Shown piece by piece: positions 52,879 through 59,946 of a stretch of DNA of 64,000 bases. Source of the stretch: Streptomyces uncialis (lineage in GTDB: Bacteria > Actinomycetota > Actinomycetes > Streptomycetales > Streptomycetaceae); contig NZ_CP109583.1 of NCBI RefSeq assembly GCF_036250755.1, positions 6,115,501 through 6,179,500 of the forward strand, given 5' to 3'. The notes under the pieces are model-generated. The model was given only the letters and a program-made list of their open reading frames with translations. It was not told where the DNA came from and did not search any database. The position numbers were made by a program, and so were the translations under genes. Numbering within the stretch: position 1 is the stretch's first letter; every line of letters starts with the position of its first letter.

Positions 52879-53436
52879 TCAGGTCGCACGCTGAGCACTG
52901 ACGGCGTCCGTGTAGGTGTCCCGGGTCAGATCCTCTGGACCGATGTCCAGATCGCCGAGAACAGAGCGGATGTCGTCCAGGGCCGCCGATACGTCATGTT
53001 CCTCCACCAGCGTCTCGATCTCCAGGAACGTGCCGTCGACCTCGGGCACACGGACGAGAGTGGCGAGCATGTGACGTCCGCACGCCTCGAAGGCGTAGTT
53101 GCGGCACCGCTTTTCGAAGGCGATGACCAGTACATGGCCGAGTCCGCGCACGATGGCGTGGGCCGCCGCAGCGTCTTCGACCCGGGTCTCGTACTCGGGT
53201 TTTGAACCCGATGTCTCGTCAACGGAAGCGCCCTTGAAGGTTAGGAAGGTGTGGGCGCCGTGCGCGCCGTGCACGGTGCGCACCCGCAGTTCCTTGCCTG
53301 CACGGCTGAGTTCCCCATCGGGCTGGTCGTAGTAGCTGTCCTTGTACACCTCGACACGTGCGTCGGCTCGATCGTCGAGAGCTTGCGTCACCGCCTCGGG
53401 CGTGTGCACCCGCGCTTTGAGTTCGGCCTCGATCAC
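52879..53436 (-). CDS. CYTH-domain protein (class IV adenylyl cyclase/triphosphatase type)
   Basis: A 185-residue CYTH (CyaB-thiamine triphosphatase) tunnel-fold protein. The defining ExExK is E3-A-E5-L-K7 at the very N-terminus. Further conserved charged strands are 'KDSYYDQPDGELSRAGKELR' then VRTV, 'TFLTFKGASV', 'YETRVEDAAAAHAIVRGLG', 'FEKRCRNYAFE' and 'TFLEIETLVEEHDVSAALDD'. Members hydrolyse or cyclise triphosphates with Mg/Mn. Which activity applies here cannot be told. GTG 53436 has AAGGAG 5 nt upstream. The HTH gene ends 14 bp before it on the same strand, so the two form an operon. Confidence 0.9.
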   Translation of the reverse strand: MIEAELKARVHTPEAVTQALDDRADARVEVYKDSYYDQPDGELSRAGKELRVRTVHGAHGAHTFLTFKGASVDETSGSKPEYETRVEDAAAAHAIVRGLGHVLVIAFEKRCRNYAFEACGRHMLATLVRVPEVDGTFLEIETLVEEHDVSAALDDIRSVLGDLDIGPEDLTRDTYTDAVSAQRAT

Positions 53437-53450
53437 TCTTTCTCCTTCTC

Positions 53451-54302
53451 TCAAACGGTGCGTTCAGCACCCTCGATGATGACTTCGAACGTGCGTCGGA
53501 AACCCCGGAACAAGGGGCCGTGCGGAGTCTCCACCACCTTGTACATCGCGGATTCGTGGCCTTCCCAGCCGCTATCGAAAACGCTGACGAACATCGTTGA
53601 ATCGACGCGGATGACCCGCCAGGTGGGGAGCGTCTTGTACCGGTACACCTTGATGTCGCACACGCTCGCCAACTCCCGGAGCCGGGATTCTGCCAGCTTC
53701 ACACCACCTGCCAGCGACTCGGTGGACTCACCGATCTCCGCAGCCCGTTGGACCAACGCGGTCGAGTCCGGGTCCAGAAGCAGAACGCGTACGCGCTTGC
53801 CCTCACTGCCGGGCTGCCGAGGCAGGCACGAGCGTAGGAGCGAGTCGTTCAGCCCGATCAGTCCGAGACCCCGAACCGCGAGGACATCCAATTCTGCCGC
53901 CTCGCGTGCCATCTGCTGGATCTCTTCGGCAGCGGAACGCTGTGCCGCGTAGACCCGAACCACTTCGGGGAACGCGGCCAGGTCGAAGGCCGGTCCACCT
54001 ACGTGCTGCGCACGGCTGGCGGCAAGCCCCAGTAGATGTCGAGCGTCGCCGGGCATGCTCAGCCCATCAGCGATCCGCTCGTAGACGTCCAGTCTGCTGA
54101 CTTCCCGGCGGCCATTGATGATCTCGTTGACACGCCCCTGAGCCATGCCGACAGCGGTGGCGATGCGGCCTTGGCTGGCTCCGGAGTACCGCTGTACGTA
54201 CCGGAAGACGGCTCCGATGTCTCGTTCCCTCAGCGCCTGACGCACGTCAGCTCGCTCCCACGCCCAGGTGGGCAGGCCCACTGGTCCAACGTCGATGGAC
54301 AC
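53451..54302 (-). CDS. HTH regulator with C-terminal sensor-like domain, operon partner of the CYTH gene
   Basis: 283 residues. The N-terminal XRE helix-turn-helix at about 30-85 reads 'VFRYVQRYSGASQGRIATAV' then 'MAQGRVNEIINGRREVSRLD'. The C-terminal half ('LDVLAVRGLGLIGLNDSLLR', 'VRVLLLDPDSTALVQRAAEI', 'CDIKVYRYKTLPTWRVIRVD', 'STMFVSVFDSGWEGHESAMY') resembles the DUF5919/phospholipase-D-like domain that many actinobacterial HTH proteins carry, often beside nucleotide-processing enzymes. GTG 54302 with AAGGAG. A perfect palindrome upstream is a likely self-operator that would also face the divergent cassette a-b-c-d. Confidence 0.85.
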   Translation of the reverse strand: MSIDVGPVGLPTWAWERADVRQALRERDIGAVFRYVQRYSGASQGRIATAVGMAQGRVNEIINGRREVSRLDVYERIADGLSMPGDARHLLGLAASRAQHVGGPAFDLAAFPEVVRVYAAQRSAAEEIQQMAREAAELDVLAVRGLGLIGLNDSLLRSCLPRQPGSEGKRVRVLLLDPDSTALVQRAAEIGESTESLAGGVKLAESRLRELASVCDIKVYRYKTLPTWRVIRVDSTMFVSVFDSGWEGHESAMYKVVETPHGPLFRGFRRTFEVIIEGAERTV

Positions 54303-54334
54303 AGCGAGTCTCCTTCCCGATTGAGATTACTTTG

Positions 54335-54351
54335 GATCTCACGGTGAGATC
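54335..54351. promoter_or_regulatory. Perfect palindrome between the HTH gene and cassette gene a1
   Basis: GATCTCACGGTGAGATC has 8-bp arms around a central G, in the 97-bp divergent region. A related half-site TTGAGAT lies at 54321-54327. It is a probable operator of the HTH protein controlling both directions. Confidence 0.75.
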
Positions 54352-54399
54352 ACCGTTGAGGGATCGTACAACCACTGAGCGTGACACCAGTCTTGCCCC

Positions 54400-54810
54400 A
54401 TGGACGAGACCGCCAGCTTGAGTCTGGCCTGTGCTGAAGAGCCATCCCTGCTGAGTGACCGCCTGACCGAGTGGGTCCGTGGCCGTGACATCGGTGAACG
54501 GGCGGCGGTAGCCGCGTTGATCGAGGAGGGTGACGTTCTCGCGCGTGGGGACGTCCGGGATCTGCTGGTCGTGGAGAACGAGGCCGTCGTGTTCTGCGAC
54601 TGGCCGCGGTTCGAGGCCCAGTACCGGTGCGTGCTGGTGCTGGACGAGGGTGAGGACGCGTTTCTGACGCTGGTCCTCGCGACGGCGTTCCCGAGGCTGG
54701 TGCCGCTCTGGAAGGTCGAGGTGCTGGGGGACCGGCGGCTGGTGATCGTGCTGCGGGCGCTGGCCCGGTTGGCGGGGTCGGATTCGGTCGCGGTGGGGTG
54801 CCGGTCGTGA
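54400..54810 (+). CDS. Cassette gene a, copy 1 (unknown)
   Basis: A 136-residue soluble protein, no membrane segment. From residue 18 it is nearly identical to the copy at 58540 (about 97% at DNA level over the portion I compared). Helical start 'RGRDIGERAAVAALIEEGDV', then 'DVRDLLVVENEAVVFCDWPR', 'FEAQYRCVLVLDEGEDAFLT', 'VPLWKVEVLGDRRLVIVLRA'. The alternating hydrophobic strands suggest an alpha/beta domain. No family recognised. Its stop overlaps the GTG of gene b by 4 nt (GTGA). The first 17 residues differ between copies, marking the edge of the duplication. Confidence 0.8.
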   Translation: MDETASLSLACAEEPSLLSDRLTEWVRGRDIGERAAVAALIEEGDVLARGDVRDLLVVENEAVVFCDWPRFEAQYRCVLVLDEGEDAFLTLVLATAFPRLVPLWKVEVLGDRRLVIVLRALARLAGSDSVAVGCRS

Positions 54811-55160
54811 CGGTGATGATCTGCTGCCGTTGTGATCAGCCCATCAGGTCCGGTGAGTTGCACGAGCGGCTGTTCCGTGACTCGATGTCGGGGCCGGGGA
54901 TCACGATGCACCGCCACGAGCGGTGTGCCGACGAGCCGGGGGCGGTCCCCGTACGAGGTCAGGCGGGCGGTCCGCAGTGGTACGGCGCCGACGACTGGAG
55001 CCGTCTCGCGCCGATGTCCCCGGCCCATGCGCTGGCGTGGGGCAGGTTCCTCACCCACGTCGGTGCCTGCGGGCAGTGCAACGGCGACGACCCGTGGTCC
55101 TGCGAGGCCGGCCGCGTGCTGCGGAGGGTGTGGCGGACGGCGGCACGGGAGTCGTGGTGA
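54807..55160 (+). CDS. Cassette gene b, copy 1 (Cys/His-rich, probable zinc protein)
   Basis: 117 residues starting MTVMICCRCDQPIRSGELHE. Possible zinc ligands are C6-x2-C9, then 'TMHRHERCADEP', and a second group 'GACGQCNGDDPWSCEAGRVL'. 'GGPQWYGADDWSRL' and 'PMSPAHALAWGRFLTHVG' lie between. The layout is that of a small two-zinc module, possibly nucleic-acid or protein binding. The GTG start at 54807 overlaps the stop of gene a and the stop overlaps gene c, so three products are coupled. The second copy (58947) differs by a few residues only. Confidence 0.8.
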   Translation: MTVMICCRCDQPIRSGELHERLFRDSMSGPGITMHRHERCADEPGAVPVRGQAGGPQWYGADDWSRLAPMSPAHALAWGRFLTHVGACGQCNGDDPWSCEAGRVLRRVWRTAARESW

Positions 55161-55387
55161 GGCGGCCCGCGGTGCCGTGCGCGGCGTGCGTACGGGCCCG
55201 GGTGGTGGGCGTGCCCGGGAGTCGGCATGGCTGTCATGGGGTGACACGGTTGAAGCTGGGTCGTCGTCGGCAGCTGCGGTTGCGATGGTTCGCGCGTCGC
55301 TGTCCGTGTACGTGCGGGGGCGCTGGTCTCGGTCCGGGGCCCGGGTCGGCGCTGGGTGCGGGGACGGGGCGGTCGGGCCGAGGGTGA
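55157..55387 (+). CDS. Cassette gene c, copy 1 (small Cys-rich basic protein)
   Basis: 76 residues from GTG 55157, overlapping the stop of b. The conserved part against copy 2 is 'RRPAVPCAACVRAR', 'HGCHGVTRLKLGRR' and 'LRLRWFARRCPC-x-CG'. After that the copies diverge completely, with a Gly-rich tail here, suggesting the functional domain ends there. Four to six conserved Cys and one or two His would suit zinc binding, and the strong positive charge suggests contact with nucleic acid. It is conserved in both cassettes and therefore more likely real than chance. Confidence 0.6.
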   Translation: MRRPAVPCAACVRARVVGVPGSRHGCHGVTRLKLGRRRQLRLRWFARRCPCTCGGAGLGPGPGSALGAGTGRSGRG

Positions 55388-55567
55388 TCGGGCGAGGGGC
55401 CCGGGTTCCTTGCGTTCCGTGCGGTCACGGTCTGCCTGGTGCGAGGGTGCGGTGGCCCCGGTTCGCAGGTACGGGGTGCTGGGTCCGTCCTGGCCGCCGC
55501 TCACGATCGGTGTCCGGCCGGTGGTCCTCCCGGTGCGGTGGGTGCTGCTCCGGCCGACACGGGAAAC

Positions 55568-55742
55568 ATGAGTGTCCCCGTCGTCGTTCATCCGCCCAGC
55601 CCCACGGGCGCGCGACGGGTACGCGCGGGCGATCAGATCCTCGGCCTCGCCTACAGCCATGGCGATCTAGCGGAGTTCTTGCGCCGAGCGGGGTTGGACC
55701 TCGACCCTGCGGGGGTCGGCACGAGCACGATGATCCAGCAGA
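55568..55742 (+). pseudogene. Cassette gene d, copy 1, 3' end displaced by CRISPR array 2
   Basis: ATG 55568 with a GGGAAA site. The first 58 codons ('MSVPVVVHPPSPTGARRVRA', 'GDQILGLAYSHGDLAEFLRR', 'AGLDLDPAGVGTSTMI') match the intact copy at 59696. The intact protein continues WRGGGPDVWSP, but here the terminal CRISPR repeat begins two codons after 'TMI'. The following 33 bp (spacer 1) still contain GATGTCTGG, the Asp-Val-Trp codons of the intact gene, out of frame. The frame then runs through the whole array. It looks as if the repeat became embedded in the gene end. Confidence 0.6.
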
Positions 55743-56258
55743 GGGCCACCCCCGCGCGTGCGGGGACCACTCCGATGTCTGGCGCTCCCCCGGCGGTGAG
55801 CACGGACCACCCCCGCGCGTGCGGGCACTACAGCGCCTCACGTACCCCCTCCGCGACCTCCCAGGGACCACCCCCGCGCGTGCGGGGACCACGATGCGTT
55901 GAGCGTCGTGGTAGGTGGTGCCGTGGGACCACCCCCGCGCGTGCGGGGACCACACCCCCACCACCGCCCGGCCCGGCCCGTCCCCCGGACCACCCCCGCG
56001 CGTGCGGGGACCACGGCCTTCTTCTCCGCGTCGTCGGCCGCCTTCTGGGACCACCCCCGCGCGTGCGGGGACCACCGACCGCGCCGGCCGCCGATGGCAG
56101 CTCACCTCGGACCACCCCCGCGCGTGCGGGGACCACGCCTGATGTCCGGCGACACCGTGATCACCATCGGGACCACCCCCGCGCGTGCGGGGACCACGTC
56201 CTTGCGGTGCGCCGTGGTCATCATGGTTGCGGACCACCCCCGCGCGTGCGGGGACCAC
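55743..56258 (-). CRISPR. CRISPR array 2 (9 repeats)
   Basis: Nine 28-bp repeats at 55743, 55804, 55865, 55926, 55987, 56048, 56109, 56170 and 56231, strict 61-bp period, eight spacers of 33 bp. The plus-strand repeat begins GGACCACCCCCGCGCG and ends TGCGGGGACCAC, differing from array 1 in the last three to four bases. The two leftmost repeats carry changes (GGGC at the start of the first; GGGCACTAC at the end of the second), and the leader is on the right, so transcription is on the minus strand. It starts inside cassette gene d. No cas genes. Confidence 0.97.
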
Positions 56259-56458
56259 ACTTCCTGACCTGCGGGTTTCTCAGCGGATCGGGCCGTTTTC
56301 CTTTAGTCGCATCGCACCCCTGCGTTCGCCTTTGGCGGTCCTCCGTGCAAGGCACCTGTACCCGTACACCTGATCCGTCCCGGGAAGGGTACAACCGGTG
56401 CAACCGGCACCCGGCCTGGTCCCGTCCGCTGCACGGCGCAGTGGGCGCAACGAGTCCG
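56259..56458 (-). promoter_or_regulatory. Leader of CRISPR array 2
   Basis: Begins ACTTCCTGACCTGCGGG and contains CCGTTTTCCTTTAGTCGCAT, GGTACAACCGG and GGGCGCAACGAGT, all shared with array 1 in the same order over about 190 bp. Confidence 0.85.
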
Positions 56459-56573
56459 GGCCTTACTCCGGAGAGCGTGGGGAGCAGGGCGGTGGACGTG
56501 ATCAGTTCGGCGTGCGGCAGGGAGCCGATGCCCCGGCCTGGCCAGTCCGGCTGGGCCGCGAGATCGCACAGCC
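56459..56573 (-). other. Coding-like remnant between leader 2 and the GNAT pseudogene
   Basis: On the minus strand a short frame reading 'RTEQLIGLCDLAAQPDWPGR' and 'GIGSLPHAELITSTALLP' looks protein-like but has no start of its own and runs into the array leader. Probably debris of a disrupted gene. Confidence 0.3.
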
Positions 56574-57058
56574 CTATGAGCTGTTCGGTACGGGCACCTT
56601 CGGGGACCCGGTCCACCAGTTCCGGTCCGAACCAGTAGTCGGCCGAGCGGAACAAGCCCACCCTGCGATCACGTCGAGAAGGGGCGGGAACGGCGTACGA
56701 GCAGTTGGGCCCGGTCTTCGCTTCGATGACTCATCAGCTCGTCGTGCATCACCTGGGAGATGCCACGCCCTCGGTGGCCTTAGCGGAGGTTCTCGCAGAG
56801 GGTGAAGGTCGTGCCGTCGCGTGCAGTGAAACCGTAGGTGAATCCTGCCCGTTCGCCGCTCATCCGCGCGATGACGCACTCTCAGCCAGCAGCGGACGTA
56901 TGGCCCTCAAGCCGTTCTTCGAAGCGCTCCAGCGCGAAGAACGGGTCGGTGGCGATGTCCTGCGCGTACACCTCGGAGTACACGTCGAGGATGACGCTCC
57001 GGATCTCCGGCAGGCGGTCGACCGTGTGGTACTCGGTGGTCATCGGGTCTACCGACAT
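56574..57058 (-). pseudogene. GNAT acetyltransferase pseudogene
   Basis: The N-terminal part 'MTTEYHTVDRLPEIRSVILD', 'VYSEVYAQDIATDPFFALER' is followed in the same frame by a TGA (56884-56882) where homologues have Trp, then 'ECVIARMSGERAGFTYGFTA', a TAA at 56782, and 'RGRGISQVMHDELMSHRSED' with the acetyl-CoA loop. Two in-frame stops within an otherwise continuous GNAT sequence mark it as inactivated. The C-terminus does not match the family and merges with debris near the array 2 leader. Confidence 0.7.
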
Positions 57059-57206
57059 ACAGGCATCGCCTCGTATCACTCGGAGAGTCCCACAAGTCTC
57101 GTACAGCCCTCGACGGCAAGGTAGTTCGTGAAGGTGGCTCGTGGGCCGTGGAGCGGCGCACGCCCTTACGCTGGCAGCGACGAACTGTACAGAGAGGGGT
57201 CATACC

Positions 57207-58460
57207 GTGTCCTTCGACGTTCCCCGCCCGGACCCGTACGCGGACCCGGTCGCGTTCGGGCAGAGACTCCGCATCCTGCGTACCAGGCGTGGACTGACCC
57301 GCGAACATCTCGGTGGTCTCGTCGGGTATTCGGCGCAGTGGGTCAAGGATCTGGAGACCGGCCGTCGTCAGGTGCCGCGTCTTTCGGTGATGCTGCGGCT
57401 CGCCGAGGTGCTGCGGGTGGCGAACCTCGCGGATCTCATGGGGGAGCGGTGCGCGGGCGTGGATCTCTTCACCGGACCTGGTCATGCGCGGCTCGGTGAG
57501 GTCAAGGCGGCGGTGGACGCCTTTCCGCTGGTGACCCGGCGCGAGGCACCGCCGGTCGCGCACCTCGCCGAACGGGTGGCCCGCGCGTGGGCCGCGAGGC
57601 ACTCATCGCCCCATCACCGCGACGTGATCGGCGCGTTGCTACCGGAGCTCTTGCGTGACGCGCAGCTCTCCGTACGGCAGTCCGACCGGGCGGCGGAACG
57701 GCGCGCGGCCCAGGCCGTGCTCGCCGAGGTCTACTCGCTCGCGCAGTTCTTCATCGCGTACCAGCCGGACACGGCACTGTTGTGGCGGGTGGTCGAGCGC
57801 GGGCTGATCGCCGCGCAGGAGTCCGAGGACCCGCACGTCATCGGTGTCGCCGCGTGGCTGGCCGCGCAGGCCCACCGCGACCTGGGACCTGCCCACTTCG
57901 ACGCCGCCGACGCCGTGAACCTGGAGACGCTCGCCTACCTCGAACCGTTCCTGCCCGACGCCCCGCCCGACGTGCTCGCCATCGCGGGCGCGCTCACCTT
58001 CGAGGCCGGGTACACCGCTGCCCGGCGCGGCGAGACGGGCACCGCCTGGCGCTACTGGGACCAGGCACGGCCCATGGCCGAACGGCTGCCGGCCGACTAC
58101 TACCACCCGGTGACGAGCTTCTCCCGTACGGTCATGGGCGCCCACGCGGTCACGATCGCGGTCGAACTTCGTTCGGGCGGCGAGTCGGTGCGCCAGGCCG
58201 CCGCGGCGGACGTTCTGGAGATCCCGTCAAGGCCGCGCCGTGCCCGCCACCGTATCGAGGAAGCGCGCGGCTATCAGCTGGACGGCCAGCCCGACGTGGC
58301 GTTGGCGACGCTGGAGAAGGCCCACCGGAGTGCGCCCGAGACGATCAAGTACAACGGCTATGCCAAGCGGATCGTGCTGGAGGAGACCGCGTCGAAGGTC
58401 CCGGCGCGCCGCCGTCGCGCGTCGGCGTTGGCGGTGACCCTCGGCATGCTGGCCGCCTAG
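57207..58460 (+). CDS. HTH (XRE) regulator with TPR-like domain, upstream of cassette 2
   Basis: 417 residues. The helix-turn-helix at about 12-70 is clear: 'FGQRLRILRTRRGLTREHLG' then 'GLVGYSAQWVKDLETGRRQV'. The remainder is helical repeats ('AVLAEVYSLAQFFIAYQPDT', 'RVVERGLIAAQESEDPHVIG', 'FEAGYTAARRGETGTAWRYW'), the architecture of streptomycete signal-responsive regulators that work with small partner proteins. GTG 57207 follows GAGAGGGG. Cassette gene a2 starts 79 bp downstream on the same strand, so they may share a transcript. Confidence 0.9.
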   Translation: MSFDVPRPDPYADPVAFGQRLRILRTRRGLTREHLGGLVGYSAQWVKDLETGRRQVPRLSVMLRLAEVLRVANLADLMGERCAGVDLFTGPGHARLGEVKAAVDAFPLVTRREAPPVAHLAERVARAWAARHSSPHHRDVIGALLPELLRDAQLSVRQSDRAAERRAAQAVLAEVYSLAQFFIAYQPDTALLWRVVERGLIAAQESEDPHVIGVAAWLAAQAHRDLGPAHFDAADAVNLETLAYLEPFLPDAPPDVLAIAGALTFEAGYTAARRGETGTAWRYWDQARPMAERLPADYYHPVTSFSRTVMGAHAVTIAVELRSGGESVRQAAAADVLEIPSRPRRARHRIEEARGYQLDGQPDVALATLEKAHRSAPETIKYNGYAKRIVLEETASKVPARRRRASALAVTLGMLAA

Positions 58461-58539
58461 ACAAAGGGGTGCACTTCGCACCCCTGATGCCTCGCGGCCA
58501 CTTCTACGGTGCCTTCACCGACCGTGGAGAGGGACTGCG

Positions 58540-58950
58540 ATGAACGCGCGCGAAACACAGACATGGGATCTCGACGGGGGGCCACCCCTCTTGTCCGACC
58601 GGCTCATCGAGTGGGTCCGTGACCGCGATATCGGGGAGCGGGCCGCTGTCGCCGCGTTGATCGAGGAGGGCGACGTTCTCGCGCGTGGGGACGTCCGGGA
58701 TCTGCTGGTCGTGGAGAACGAGGCCGTCGTGTTCTGCGACTGGCCGCGGTTCGAGGCCCAGTACCGGTGCGTGCTGGTGCTGGACGAGGGTGAGGACGCG
58801 TTCCTGACGCTCGTCCTCGCGACTGCGTTCCCGAGGTTGGTGCCGCTCTGGAAGGTGGAGGTGCTGGGGGATCGGCGGCTGGTGATCGTGCTGCGGGCGC
58901 TGGCCCGGTTGGCGGGGGCGGATTCGGTCGCGGTGGGCTGCCGGTCGTGA
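58540..58950 (+). CDS. Cassette gene a, copy 2 (unknown)
   Basis: 136 residues, with an N-terminus (MNARETQTWDLDGGPP) unlike copy 1 but from 'LLSDRLIEWVRDRDIGERAA' onward almost the same protein. Conservation of the frame with mostly silent differences argues that it is a functional coding sequence. It lies 79 bp after the HTH/TPR gene and overlaps gene b by GTGA. No known domain. Candidates for function include a partner of the adjacent regulator or a toxin-like component, neither supported by motifs. Confidence 0.8.
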   Translation: MNARETQTWDLDGGPPLLSDRLIEWVRDRDIGERAAVAALIEEGDVLARGDVRDLLVVENEAVVFCDWPRFEAQYRCVLVLDEGEDAFLTLVLATAFPRLVPLWKVEVLGDRRLVIVLRALARLAGADSVAVGCRS

Positions 58951-59300
58951 CGGTGATGATCTGCTGCCGGTGTGATCAGCCCATCGAGTCCGGCGAGCTG
59001 CACCAGCGGCTGTTCCGTGACTCGATGTCGGGGCCGGGGATCACGATGCACCGCCACGAGCGGTGTGCCGACGAGCCACGGACGGTCCCCGTACGAGGTC
59101 AGGCGGGCGGTCCGCAGTGGTACGGCGCCGAGGACCGGAGCGGCCTGCCGCCGATGTCCCCGGCCCACGCGTTGGCGTGGGGCAGGTTCCTCACCCACGT
59201 CGGTGCCTGCGAGCAGTGCAACGGCCCCGATCCCTGGTCCTGCGAGGCCGGCCGCGTGCTGCGGAGGGTGTGGCGGAAGGCGGCACGGGAGTCGTGGTGA
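58947..59300 (+). CDS. Cassette gene b, copy 2 (Cys/His-rich, probable zinc protein)
   Basis: 117 residues, differing from copy 1 at about 15 positions, none of them the Cys/His pattern ('CCRCDQPIESGELHQRLF', 'MHRHERCADEPRTVPV', 'GACEQCNGPDPWSCEAGR'). Retention of every putative zinc ligand across both copies is the main support for a metal-binding role. Start GTG 58947 inside the stop of gene a2 and stop inside the start of gene c2. Confidence 0.8.
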   Translation: MTVMICCRCDQPIESGELHQRLFRDSMSGPGITMHRHERCADEPRTVPVRGQAGGPQWYGAEDRSGLPPMSPAHALAWGRFLTHVGACEQCNGPDPWSCEAGRVLRRVWRKAARESW

Positions 59301-59518
59301 GGCGGCCCGCGGTGCCGTGCGCGGCGTGCGTACGGGCCCGGATCGTGGGCTTGGCGGGCGATGACCACGGCTGCCATGGGGTGACACGACTGAAGCTGGG
59401 CCGCCGAGGACTGCGGTTGCGGTGGTTCGCGCGTCGGTGTCCCTGTGCGTGCGGGGTTGGGGGTGGTGGGGTCCGGCGTGCGTCGCGTTCTGGGGCGGGG
59501 GGCACGGTTCCCGTGTGA
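59297..59518 (+). CDS. Cassette gene c, copy 2 (small Cys-rich basic protein)
   Basis: 73 residues from GTG 59297. It shares 'RRPAVPCAACVRAR', 'HGCHGVTRLKLGRR', 'LRLRWFARRCPC-x-CG' with copy 1 and then diverges in a Gly/Arg tail. Its existence as a gene rests on the overlapping start, the conserved Cys pattern and conserved length in the two cassettes. Confidence 0.6.
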   Translation: MRRPAVPCAACVRARIVGLAGDDHGCHGVTRLKLGRRGLRLRWFARRCPCACGVGGGGVRRASRSGAGGTVPV

Positions 59519-59695
59519 GCTGCCGCAGGGTGGGGCGCCGTTACGCGCTGTGGCCGTCCGTGTGAATCGGGTGGTGCTGCGTATCGGGGCGCGGTGCGGG
59601 GACCTGGTGTCGTGCCTGTCCCGGCCGGTGACGTTCGGTGTCCGGTCGGTGGTCCCCGGGGTGCGGTGGACGTGGGCGCGACGGAGGCTGGAGAC

Positions 59696-59920
59696 ATGGC
59701 CGTCCCCGTCGTCGTCCACCCGCCGAGCCCCACCGGCGGGCGACGAGTACGCGCGGGCGACCAGATTCTCGGCCTCGCGTACAACCTCCGCGACCTCTCG
59801 GAGTTCCTGCGGCGCGCGGGGTTGGACCTGGACCCGGCGGAGGTAGCGACGAGCACGATGATCGAGTGGCGGGGCGGGGGGCCTGATGTCTGGAGCCCCC
59901 ACGAGCTGGGTTCTGCTTGA
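59696..59920 (+). CDS. Cassette gene d, copy 2 (intact)
   Basis: A 74-residue protein: 'MAVPVVVHPPSPTGGRRVRA', 'GDQILGLAYNLRDLSEFLRR', 'AGLDLDPAEVATSTMIEWRG', 'GGPDVWSPHELGSA'. A strand-rich N-terminus followed by a helix and an acidic end, ending in the WRGGGPDVW motif I associate with small conserved Streptomyces proteins of unknown function. ATG 59696 with GGAGG-like ACGGAGGCTGGAG upstream. A gap of about 177 bp to gene c2 contains a word block (CGGTGTCCGG-CGGTGGTCC) also present at the same place in cassette 1. The decayed first repeat of array 3 begins 26 bp after the stop. Confidence 0.75.
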   Translation: MAVPVVVHPPSPTGGRRVRAGDQILGLAYNLRDLSEFLRRAGLDLDPAEVATSTMIEWRGGGPDVWSPHELGSA

Positions 59921-59946
59921 GTTCCGAACGATTTCGGCTGGGGTTG

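Noticed and set aside
54530..54560. CRISPR-repeat-like word TCTCGCGCGTGGGGACG inside cassette gene a (also 58670-58700)
   Set aside because: It lies in conserved coding sequence, encodes part of the protein and lacks the full 28-bp repeat or periodicity. Probably chance, though similar to the decayed first repeat of array 3.
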